Shown here: in pieces, positions 15,231-20,330 of the stretch
Layout of the letters: every line of letters begins with the position of its first letter
Position numbering within the stretch: the first letter of the stretch is position 1
DNA from: a virus
Virus record (IMG/VR): IMGVR_UViG_3300022745_000154
Coordinates: 1 to 21,655 of that record
Length of the DNA stretch: 21,655 nt
Direction: 5' to 3' (one strand)
Notes under the pieces: generated by a model
Told to the model about the DNA's origin: nothing
Seen by the model: the letters and a program-made list of their open reading frames with translations, nothing else
Database searches by the model: none
Program-made: the position numbers and the translations under genes

Positions 15231-15466
15231 TGCTAATCCAAATCTGCCATAGATGCCCATTTAGGCAAAGACCATGCTCAGGGAAATGCTTGTGCGATGG
15301 TATCGACATAATGGAACGTGCAAAAAATAACGATTGCCCAAAAGGTTACTTTGATGGGCCGCTTACACGCAAGCCAATGTTTAACGAAACAGAGTTTGAT
15401 CCTCTTGACGATGTTAAACGAGATATAAACCGTGGCGGCTGTGGATGCTCAGCCCCGAAGGAATAG
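15230..15466 (+). CDS. Small Cys-rich protein, probable zinc-binding, unknown
   Basis: This 78-residue protein carries cysteines at 6, 9, 16, 20, 22, 36, 71 and 73. The first five, plus C36, form a plausible metal site: CHRCPFRQRPCSGKCLC, then a short helix (IDIMERAKNNDC) and PKGYF. The layout recalls small treble-clef or knuckle domains. The C-terminus ends GGCGCSAPKE, echoing the CGCGCC motif of the preceding protein. It is the last gene of the late operon. Its start overlaps the previous stop, and its stop lies at the foot of the terminator hairpin. It might be a tail-tip metal-binding subunit or a regulator; nothing decides. Confidence 0.72.
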   Translation: MLIQICHRCPFRQRPCSGKCLCDGIDIMERAKNNDCPKGYFDGPLTRKPMFNETEFDPLDDVKRDINRGGCGCSAPKE

Positions 15467-15492
15467 CCCCGATCTTATGGTCGGGGTTTTTT
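15467..15492 (+). terminator. Intrinsic terminator of the structural operon
   Basis: Bases 15467-15474 pair with 15479-15486 (8 bp, mostly G-C, one G-U) around the loop TTAT, followed by six T. It overlaps the end of the 78-residue gene by only a base or so. The minus-strand gene next door ends inside the U-run, so two transcription units converge here. The A-run on the other strand lies on the wrong side to serve minus transcripts well. Confidence 0.9.
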
Positions 15493-15937
15493 ATTGCGCC
15501 TTGGTATAGCTGATAACTTTTTTTGTTGTCTTATCTGCAACAGCAGAACCCCAACGGTTAATGATAAAACCGTTAATCTTTAATTCGTCTGGAGGAATCT
15601 CTGAATAAGAAATGTCATAGCTGATAGATGCTTGTGATTCAGAAGTTACGTGCGATTCGTATTTACCGCCTATCGCTTTGACAAACTCATCAATTGTCAT
15701 TCCGATTTCTGGCCCTTTAGCCTGCACTTCTTTCGTCTTACCTTCCTTCTCAACATATCCCGCAAGCAGCTTCTTCATCTCCGCGACCTGTTTTTTCAAA
15801 TCCTCATTTTCCTTTTCAAGAACCGCCAATCGTTTCCGAAGTGCTGGATAATCAGAACTTGGTGCGGTTGTCGGTTTTGTCGTTTGCGCGAACGATGCTG
15901 AAACGATGAATAGTGCGGCAAAAAATGCGTGTTTCAT
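15491..15937 (-). CDS. Secreted coiled-coil protein, BamE/SmpA-like C-terminal domain (tentative)
   Basis: This 148-residue protein runs against the rest of the window. A signal peptide is clear: MKHAFFAALFIVSASFA, with signal peptidase I cleavage likely after SFA (residue 17). A Thr/Pro/Ser linker, a coiled coil (RLAVLEKENEDLKKQVAEM, 36-54), and a C-terminal domain opening with GPEIGMTIDEFVKAIG follow. The GMT..E...aiG pattern resembles the SmpA/BamE and similar small periplasmic domains, but the match is short. The start at 15937 is preferred over 15955 because AAGGA lies just before it and the signal peptide begins there. An opposite-strand secreted gene next to a switch region suggests a prophage cargo gene acting on the host envelope, which is inference. 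Confidence 0.72.
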   Translation of the reverse strand: MKHAFFAALFIVSASFAQTTKPTTAPSSDYPALRKRLAVLEKENEDLKKQVAEMKKLLAGYVEKEGKTKEVQAKGPEIGMTIDEFVKAIGGKYESHVTSESQASISYDISYSEIPPDELKINGFIINRWGSAVADKTTKKVISYTKAQ

Positions 15938-15983
15938 ATCTTTTCCTTGTGACATAACGGTGTCTAAAAATAATCAGATTTTG

Positions 15984-16012
15984 TTTGCATATTACTAACC
16001 GATCATTATTTT
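15984..16012 (+). promoter_or_regulatory. Possible promoter for the 72-residue gene
   Basis: TTTGCA (15984-15989), a 17-base gap and TATTTT (16007-16012) form a moderate sigma70-like promoter. One copy of the repeated word GTTCATTAAC (16014-16023) lies just downstream, across the expected transcription start. Confidence 0.4.
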
Positions 16013-16013
16013 G

Positions 16014-16023
16014 GTTCATTAAC
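16014..16023 (+). repeat. GTTCATTAAC operator-like word, copy 1
   Basis: This is the first of three exact 10-base copies in non-coding sequence within 1 kb (16014, 16628, 16957). Its GTT...AAC arms form an imperfect dyad. It lies just before the ribosome site of the gene at 16039. Confidence 0.5.
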
Positions 16024-16038
16024 AAGTTGGAGCCAATT

Positions 16039-16257
16039 ATGGATAATGATTTTGAAATCGTCATGGTTGACGGGAAAGTTCTCATCTACGGGGGCGTAGA
16101 CATTCACGTCGATGATGCTGATAAAACAGTTCATATCAACACTTTAGTCAATTCAAAACTACTTGCCGCGAACGCTTTTCGAGCTGGCTTTGACGCTGGG
16201 GTTCGCCGGGCGATGAAGGTTGCCAACATCAGGCCGCTTGTCGCTATGGGAAGTTGA
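16039..16257 (+). CDS. Small protein in the regulatory hub, unknown
   Basis: This 72-residue protein was not recognised. The first half is strand-rich and acidic (EIVMVDGKVLIYGGVDIHVD; DADKTVHINTLV). The second is an Ala/Arg helix (LAANAFRAGFDAGVRRAMKV), giving a beta-beta-alpha outline that could be a small nucleic-acid- or protein-binding fold. The ATG at 16039 has GGAG (16029-16032) at good spacing. The gene stands alone between two minus-strand genes, and its last 99 bases overlap the 3' end of the minus-strand RHH-like gene tail to tail. It has its own possible promoter and a GTTCATTAAC word, so it is probably controlled by the same regulator as its neighbours. Confidence 0.65.
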   Translation: MDNDFEIVMVDGKVLIYGGVDIHVDDADKTVHINTLVNSKLLAANAFRAGFDAGVRRAMKVANIRPLVAMGS

Positions 16258-16578
16258 AATATCATTCGGCAATAAGCGCTCCTCTATGCGATTGAAGATT
16301 TGCTTCAATTCGTATGGAGTTCTTGCGCCTTCGAGTGATTTTATCTCATTGTCCGATAATATTCCATCGTCGTGATGGTGTCCTATTGCCTTTAGCCTTC
16401 CAGAAAAGTCTGCGTCAATGAACTTTTCCACCAGCAACTCACCCACAGTATTTAAAGGCATTTTCAGTTCTGCGCAAGCAGCTTTGAACTTGTCTGAAAC
16501 GTCTAAAGACACGCGAAAAAATAAAACTGGAGTTTTTTTCTGGCTCACGCAAGTTAATGCTAGCAAAGTACTTACCAT
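16159..16578 (-). CDS. Ribbon-helix-helix-like protein, minus strand
   Basis: This 139-residue protein has a segment (residues 17-53) with the outline of a ribbon-helix-helix DNA-binding domain: a strand (PVLFFRVSLDVS), helix 1 (DKFKAACAELK), a turn (MPLN) and helix 2 (TVGELLVEKFI). The rest includes HHHDDG, a helical ELKQIFNRIEERL and a basic low-complexity tail. GGTGGA lies before the ATG. The gene is divergent from the second RHH gene at 16680. The 101 bases between them contain the promoter and repeated GCTAGC palindromes, a layout of two opposing regulators. The tail end overlaps the plus-strand 16039 gene by 99 bases, and the C-terminal residues read there are the least convincing part. 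It may be a repressor or an antitoxin-like regulator. Confidence 0.62.
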   Translation of the reverse strand: MVSTLLALTCVSQKKTPVLFFRVSLDVSDKFKAACAELKMPLNTVGELLVEKFIDADFSGRLKAIGHHHDDGILSDNEIKSLEGARTPYELKQIFNRIEERLLPNDISTSHSDKRPDVGNLHRPANPSVKASSKSVRGK

Positions 16579-16619
16579 AAATCCACCGATCTATTTGATA
16601 TCAATTGCTAGCTTTTTTC

Positions 16620-16647
16620 TTGACATAGTTCATTAACGCTATATCAT
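16620..16647 (+). promoter_or_regulatory. Sigma70-type promoter for the RHH gene at 16680
   Basis: A perfect TTGACA (16620-16625), a 16-base spacer and TATCAT (16642-16647, five of six consensus positions) make the best promoter match in the window. GTTCATTAAC (16628-16637) sits in the spacer, and GCTAGC (16648-16653) directly follows the -10 box, so two different regulators could act here. Confidence 0.75.
16628..16637 (+). repeat. GTTCATTAAC operator-like word, copy 2
   Basis: This exact copy of the word at 16014 lies between the -35 and -10 boxes of the 16620 promoter. Confidence 0.5.
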
Positions 16648-16679
16648 GCTAGCACAAGTTAGCAATAAGGACATAACTA

Positions 16680-16883
16680 ATGCCAATGGTACGAGTAAGA
16701 CCAGAAACGAAAGCCATGTTGAAGCGGATCGCCGCTAGTCGTGGCTGGACGTTCACGCAAGCCGCTGACGTTGCTGCTGGCGTTCTGGCCGAACAATACA
16801 TAGAGCAATCAGAACCACGGAAGATGGCCGAGAACGTCAAGGCTGGCGAATCGGCGAGTTCTGATTGTAGCACGTGTTCGTAG
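16680..16883 (+). CDS. Ribbon-helix-helix (Arc/CopG-type) DNA-binding protein
   Basis: This 67-residue protein has the Arc/CopG outline: a short strand MPMVRVRP (1-8), helix 1 ETKAMLKRIAASRG (9-22) and helix 2 TFTQAADVAAGVLAEQYIE (24-42), followed by a polar tail with CSTC near the end. Proteins of this kind dimerise and insert the strand into the major groove. It has a good promoter, AAGGA (16667-16671) at good spacing, and operator-like repeats around its promoter, which suggests self-control. It is divergent from another RHH-like gene and upstream of the replication genes. It could be the Cro- or repressor-type arm of an immunity switch, like Arc/Mnt of phage P22; that role is inferred. 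Confidence 0.75.
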   Translation: MPMVRVRPETKAMLKRIAASRGWTFTQAADVAAGVLAEQYIEQSEPRKMAENVKAGESASSDCSTCS

Positions 16884-17006
16884 TCGATGTCTTAGAAAAG
16901 TCTGATTTATTTTTATAACGAGTCCGTTTATCGGAGTTGCAAAGGTTGTAGGTGCTGTTCATTAACGGACGCAGTTAGTTTTTATAGGGATTGTAGCGAG
17001 GCAATA
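16884..17006 (+). promoter_or_regulatory. Leader region of the ParB-like gene
   Basis: This 123-base non-coding stretch contains a weak promoter candidate (TTAGAA 16892-16897, 16-base gap, TATAAC 16914-16919). It also has a 7-base inverted repeat GTCCGTT (16922-16928) / AACGGAC (16964-16970), and the third GTTCATTAAC copy, which overlaps the right arm. No clear ribosome site beyond GCGAGG precedes the ATG at 17007. Confidence 0.4.
16957..16966 (+). repeat. GTTCATTAAC operator-like word, copy 3
   Basis: This exact copy of the words at 16014 and 16628 lies 40 bases before the ParB-like gene and overlaps the right arm of a 7-base inverted repeat. Confidence 0.5.
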
Positions 17007-17777
17007 ATGAGCAAGAAGTTAAAACTTTCAGATATACGCACGGATGGCGGAACTCAGCCACGGTCAGAACTTGACAGCGAACGTGTTGAGCAGATGGCGG
17101 ATCAATTGCACGAGCTTCCTCCAGTCGATGTTTTTATGGACGGAAATACCTATTGGCTTGCAGATGGATTTCATCGCTACAACGCTCACAAGATGGCTGA
17201 TGCTGACGTTATTGCCTGCAACATTCATCAAGGCGATTTGCAAGCCGCACAATGGTTCAGCTATGGAGCGAATAAAACTCACGACCAAGCTGGACTGCGT
17301 CGAACGAACGCGGATAAGGAACGTGCGGTTCGTGCTGCATTGTCGCATCCGAAGGCTTCCAGCATGTCAGACCGTGCTATTGCCGATCATGTCGGTGTAA
17401 GCGGGGAGACTGTTAGAAAATACCGCTCAAGCTGCCAAACTTTGGCAACTGAAAATAGAACTGGCCGCGATGGTAAGTCATATCCAGCAACACGCACGCT
17501 CGCCAGCGAAATCGGCGAGGACGACAAACCAACCAAGCCAGAAAAACAATACATCAATGGAGATACCGGAGAAGAGATTGGAGAGCTAATTACCGTAACA
17601 ACCAAGTCAGAAAAGAAAAACGAAACACGAGACACTCTCGAATCGTATCCGAATCTTTACTCCGCTTTGAAAGAGTTAAAGGATTTTTCAAAGCGACCTG
17701 CTTATCAACTATCGCCATCAATGCTTCAGCGAATTGTTGGCGATCTCGAATCTTCGCTGCGAAAGGTATTGGGTTAA
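17007..17777 (+). CDS. ParB/Srx-like domain protein with helix-turn-helix
   Basis: This 256-residue protein begins with a ParB/sulfiredoxin-type domain: the LKLSDIRTDG...QPR start (6-19), an acidic helix ERVEQMADQL, and DGFHRYNAHKMA (53-64) in place of the usual GERR motif. The DG.HR form is common in phage members. A helix-turn-helix follows (MSDRAIADHVGVSGETVRKY, 120-139), as in ParB proteins that read DNA sites. The C-terminal third is Lys/Glu/Thr-rich, then helical (SALKELKDFS; LQRIVGDLESSLRKVL). It is the first gene of the early operon and may act in replication control, partition or transcription regulation. A paralogue-like gene follows directly. Confidence 0.87.
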   Translation: MSKKLKLSDIRTDGGTQPRSELDSERVEQMADQLHELPPVDVFMDGNTYWLADGFHRYNAHKMADADVIACNIHQGDLQAAQWFSYGANKTHDQAGLRRTNADKERAVRAALSHPKASSMSDRAIADHVGVSGETVRKYRSSCQTLATENRTGRDGKSYPATRTLASEIGEDDKPTKPEKQYINGDTGEEIGELITVTTKSEKKNETRDTLESYPNLYSALKELKDFSKRPAYQLSPSMLQRIVGDLESSLRKVLG

Positions 17778-17781
17778 AAAC

Positions 17782-18654
17782 ATGATTAAGTACATGGGTT
17801 CAAAACACGTCGAGCTAACAAAGCAACTCGCAAAAGACGTATCTGAAATGCCGAAGTTTATCGGTGAAAGACCGCTGCTCAAGCAGCACGTTGACTTCCT
17901 AGAGTCAAAGCTGGTTTCCGGCACGTTTCACAGCCCTCAGTGGGCAATTGCCAAACGTGCAGACGGAACTACTTACCGGGTAAACGGTCAGCATTCTTCG
18001 ACGATGCTCGCTAATGCAAACGGACACTTTCCGAACGGTCTTAATGTTACGCTTCTGGAATATTTGATTGACGATGAGGTCGATTTAGCAAACCTGTTTT
18101 CGGAGTTTGACCATCCAAAGCAAGTTCGTTCTCGTCGCGATACTTATAACGCTCACGCAAAGACGCAGGCAGAAGTTGCAAACATTTGCACGAAGAGCCT
18201 GGGGCAGATACTTGGCGGAATTGCATACGCGAAAGAGGTAACTGGATCAGGAATCACTAAGCGAAACAACGATGCAGAATATCGCGCAAAAATGGTACAC
18301 GATCCAGAAATCCGCGAGTTTATGAATTGGGCAAATATCGTTATCGATCAGAACAACAGCAAGATGCTCAAAGTTCCTGTTATTGCTGCTGCTTATCTCA
18401 CATACCAATCAAACAAAACTCAGGCAGATCAGTTTTGGAGATATGTGCGCGATGATTCGCACCCGAATAATCAAAATCCTACACGGACATTATCTGAGTT
18501 TCTCAAGCCATTATCGACACGTGCAATGGCTGGAAAGAAGTGGGATCAACGTGCAGTTTTTGTCAAGTGCATTCATGCTTGGAATGCGTACATGACAGGA
18601 AAGACGACGCTGTTGAGCTATCACCCTGACGCACAGATACCGCCGATTCGATAA
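17782..18654 (+). CDS. ParB/DGQHR-like protein, unknown role
   Basis: This 290-residue protein carries YRVNGQHSSTMLANANG (65-81), resembling the DGQHR/ParB-like core in which the G-H-R/S turn holds a phosphate or nucleotide. An N-terminal helix (LLKQHVDFLESKLVSG) lies before it and a long helical C-terminal region follows, including MNWANIVIDQNNSKMLKVPV and DQFWRYVRDD. The motif GTFHSPQWAIAKRADGTTYR is consistent with the 'r...vsegg..yvidGqHR' layout of those families. The start at 17782, 4 bases after the ParB-like stop, is chosen because the two genes then sit end to end; the ribosome site is weak (AAAGG about 15 bases up). It probably acts together with the ParB-like protein. Role unknown. 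Confidence 0.65.
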   Translation: MIKYMGSKHVELTKQLAKDVSEMPKFIGERPLLKQHVDFLESKLVSGTFHSPQWAIAKRADGTTYRVNGQHSSTMLANANGHFPNGLNVTLLEYLIDDEVDLANLFSEFDHPKQVRSRRDTYNAHAKTQAEVANICTKSLGQILGGIAYAKEVTGSGITKRNNDAEYRAKMVHDPEIREFMNWANIVIDQNNSKMLKVPVIAAAYLTYQSNKTQADQFWRYVRDDSHPNNQNPTRTLSEFLKPLSTRAMAGKKWDQRAVFVKCIHAWNAYMTGKTTLLSYHPDAQIPPIR

Positions 18655-18665
18655 GCGATCATCTT

Positions 18666-18687
18666 CTCCATCGTTAACGCGGTGGGG
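18666..18687 (+). promoter_or_regulatory. Leader hairpin before the 56-residue gene
   Basis: Bases 18666-18673 pair with 18680-18687 (8 bp, two G-U pairs) around TTAACG, immediately before ATTTAAGGAG (18691-18700). The stem contains CTCC, which could also pair with the ribosome site. There is no U-run, so translation or RNA-stability control is more likely than termination. Confidence 0.45.
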
Positions 18688-18707
18688 CGGATTTAAGGAG
18701 TAATTAT

Positions 18708-18878
18708 ATGACACTTGCAGATGAGATTTTAATCAAAGCCGAGCAACAGAACATCGAACGCTACGAGCGTTTAATCATGAAGTGCAAGCTGGAGATCATG
18801 AAGATTCGCGACAAGTACAAGCAGCCAGAACCGCAAGAACTGCCGGAACAGTTCGACGAATATTCGATGTCGCAATGA
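18708..18878 (+). CDS. Small helical protein, unknown
   Basis: This 56-residue protein is charged and helical: ADEILIKAEQQNIERYERLI (4-23), then MKCKLEIMKIRDKYK, with a Pro/Glu-rich tail ending EYSMSQ. It resembles a short coiled coil. The ATG has a strong AAGGAG (18695-18700) at 7 bases. The gene sits between the DGQHR-like gene and a non-coding stretch of about 180 bases. Not recognised; many phages carry small helical proteins like this in early operons. Confidence 0.68.
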   Translation: MTLADEILIKAEQQNIERYERLIMKCKLEIMKIRDKYKQPEPQELPEQFDEYSMSQ

Positions 18879-19059
18879 GCCTCCTTTCCGCTGCCCGTCG
18901 CGGGCTTGATCGTTCGCGGCGGGATTAATAACCACTTTGCAGAGCCGGTTGTATTCGGTCGAGTGATCGAAGCCGGTGGTGCAAACAACGCGGCATAGTT
19001 TTGGAGCGTGTCGCGTTACTGGTGCGGATGACTAGACACCACCGCACCAGTTTTTAATT
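18879..19059 (+). ncRNA. Candidate structured RNA between two small genes
   Basis: This 181-base stretch lacks a convincing gene and has three hairpins in order. The first is a 9-bp stem, 18894-18902 with 18915-18923. The second is nested: 18945-18949 with 18972-18976 outside, and 18954-18959 with 18966-18971 around CGAGTG inside. The third is the perfect terminator at 19018-19051. Together they could be a small RNA or a structured leader for the gene at 19060. A 30-codon frame from TTG 18906 to TAG 18996 exists but has no ribosome site. Confidence 0.25.
19018..19055 (+). terminator. Intrinsic terminator just before the 73-residue gene
   Basis: A perfect 10-bp inverted repeat, 19018-19027 with 19042-19051, is followed by TTTTT (19051-19055). 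The next ATG is only 5 bases later, so the terminator overlaps the leader of that gene and may restrict it to read-through transcripts. Confidence 0.8.
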
Positions 19060-19281
19060 ATGAACCTGACCCGCAAACAAATCATCAGAGACATCGAGGA
19101 CGGTGTGACGTTCGAGCATGTTACGAAGTACTGCTCAGAGTCGTCGATTCTCAAAGCGGTGATTGCCTATTACGGGTTGGAACTTATCGAAATGGCCGAG
19201 GACAAGTACGGCGAGGCGTTTAAGGAAATGATCGTTGATCGGTTGGGGCGTGAGTGTGAGGAAAGGATGAAAGACCTATGA
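19060..19281 (+). CDS. Small acidic protein upstream of the RecE-like gene, unknown
   Basis: This 73-residue mostly helical protein (TRKQIIRDIEDGVTFEHVTK; YYGLELIEMAEDKYGEAFKE) is acidic overall. The ATG at 19060 has no ribosome site: the upstream bases TTTTTAATT are the terminator tail. A leaderless or near-leaderless message or a downstream start is possible. Its stop overlaps the RecE-like start by 4 bases (ATGA), which links it to the recombination cassette. Not recognised. DNA-mimic or nuclease-partner roles are conceivable but have no direct support. Confidence 0.65.
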   Translation: MNLTRKQIIRDIEDGVTFEHVTKYCSESSILKAVIAYYGLELIEMAEDKYGEAFKEMIVDRLGRECEERMKDL

Positions 19282-20135
19282 AAAATGGAGTATACAACGG
19301 GCTTGGCATGGAAGCCTATTCGCAGATTGAGGCGTTAAACTTCTCAAAGCTGAAGAAGTTGCTTGACCCGAAGCAATGTCCGTACAACGTGCGATATGGT
19401 CGTCAGGCAGAGCCAGGCGATGCGATGAAGATGGGAACGGCGGTTCATGCGTGGTGCTTGGAGCGTCAGAACTTTGGCAACATCGTCTATGTTTCGCAGA
19501 ACCATGACGGACGCACAACGGTTGGGAAAGCGGCTAAGGCGCAGGCGTTGATTGACTCGGCAGGCAAAACGCTGATCGACTATGCTCAATTCGATCTGGT
19601 TAAAGCGATGGCCCAAGCGATCCAGAACAATCTTGATTGCCGCAAACTGGCAAAGACCAAAGGCGAGGTCGAGGAAGTTATCGTTTTCACGGACGAGAAA
19701 ACCGGCATGACCTGCAAGTGCAAGGCTGATAAACGGATCGGGAATATCGCACTCGACCTGAAAACAACGCGGGCAAAGAGCGACGACGACTTTGCCGAAG
19801 AAGTCTACAACAACAACTATCACGCACAGGCGGCTTATTACGTCGCGGCATACGCTGCGGCTGGAATCAAGATAGATCAATTCTGGTTCTTGGCCGTGAA
19901 CAACGACGATCTGAAGAACGTCGAAGCATTGGGCATGGAACGATACGCAGGCACGTTGCTGGTAACAGAAGATTGGCTGCGGGCTGGCGAACTGCTCTGC
20001 CGCTATCTCTTAGACACTTGGCACGGCTACGAATCGTCCGCGACGTGGCCGAAATACAACCAGAACGGGCGCAATCTGCCCGAAACATACCGGCTGCGAA
20101 AACAACTCGAAACACTTACGCAAGGAGCTATGTAA
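19278..20135 (+). CDS. RecE-like PD-(D/E)XK exonuclease
   Basis: This 285-residue protein belongs to the exonuclease VIII/RecE-like group (PF12684 type) that degrades one strand of duplex ends so an annealing protein can pair the other. The domain shows GTAVHAWCLE (53-62) with His57, CKCKADKRIG (146-155) with Asp151, ALDLKTTRAKSDDDF (158-172) with the D160-x-K162 pair, and YHAQAAYYVAAY (181-192) with Gln184. These form the expected H...D...DxK...Q active site. The nearby RecT-type and SSB genes complete a classic two-component phage recombination system. Its stop overlaps the membrane protein start (TAATG). Confidence 0.9.
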   Translation: MKNGVYNGLGMEAYSQIEALNFSKLKKLLDPKQCPYNVRYGRQAEPGDAMKMGTAVHAWCLERQNFGNIVYVSQNHDGRTTVGKAAKAQALIDSAGKTLIDYAQFDLVKAMAQAIQNNLDCRKLAKTKGEVEEVIVFTDEKTGMTCKCKADKRIGNIALDLKTTRAKSDDDFAEEVYNNNYHAQAAYYVAAYAAAGIKIDQFWFLAVNNDDLKNVEALGMERYAGTLLVTEDWLRAGELLCRYLLDTWHGYESSATWPKYNQNGRNLPETYRLRKQLETLTQGAM

Positions 20136-20329
20136 TGTCAGACAGAAATAGTACTAGCAGTGGCGGAATCGGATTCTGCGGCCTGCTCGCAATACTGTTT
20201 ATCGCCCTAAAACTATGCTCGGTTATCGACTGGTCTTGGTGGTGGGTGCTATCTCCGGTATGGATTCCTCTAATCATCTTTCTGATCGTTTTATCAATCT
20301 TAATTTTTGCAATCAAACCTTGGAGATAA
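20135..20329 (+). CDS. Small two-helix membrane protein, Fragile-X-F-like
   Basis: This 64-residue protein has two membrane segments, about 11-29 (GIGFCGLLAILFIALKL) and 37-60 (WVLSPVWIPLIIFLIVL), joined by a Trp-rich turn (VIDWSWWWV). The WSWWWV..P.WIP pattern resembles the small phage proteins annotated as transmembrane Fragile-X-F. The start at 20135 overlaps the RecE-like stop, and AAGGAG (20122-20127) lies 7 bases upstream. A small holin is the other reading, but the place inside a recombination operon argues against it. Cysteines at 15 and 28 are within or near the first helix. Confidence 0.7.
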   Translation: MSDRNSTSSGGIGFCGLLAILFIALKLCSVIDWSWWWVLSPVWIPLIIFLIVLSILIFAIKPWR

Positions 20330-20330
20330 T

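Larger units (their letters stand above)
16558..16665 (+). promoter_or_regulatory. Cluster of GCTAGC palindromes, operator array
   Basis: Three GCTAGC palindromes (16559-16564, 16607-16612, 16648-16653), each within a wider TGCTAGCA- or TTGCTAGC-type context, and a related GTTAGCAA (16658-16665) lie in and beside the divergent promoter region. One copy touches the -10 box of the promoter at 16620, one precedes its -35, and one lies inside the start of the minus-strand gene. This is the placement expected for operators of a self-regulating repressor. Confidence 0.6.

Noticed and set aside
18906-18998. 30-codon open frame from TTG in the non-coding stretch.
   Set aside because: No ribosome site or ATG, and it overlaps predicted RNA stems; kept only as an alternative reading.
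19344-19880. 178-codon minus-strand open frame opposite the RecE-like gene.
   Set aside because: Lies wholly antisense to a gene with an intact active site, with no ribosome site or recognisable domain.
20135-20329. Holin call for the two-helix membrane protein.
   Set aside because: No endolysin nearby; it is embedded in the recombination operon and has the WSWWWV pattern of another small family.
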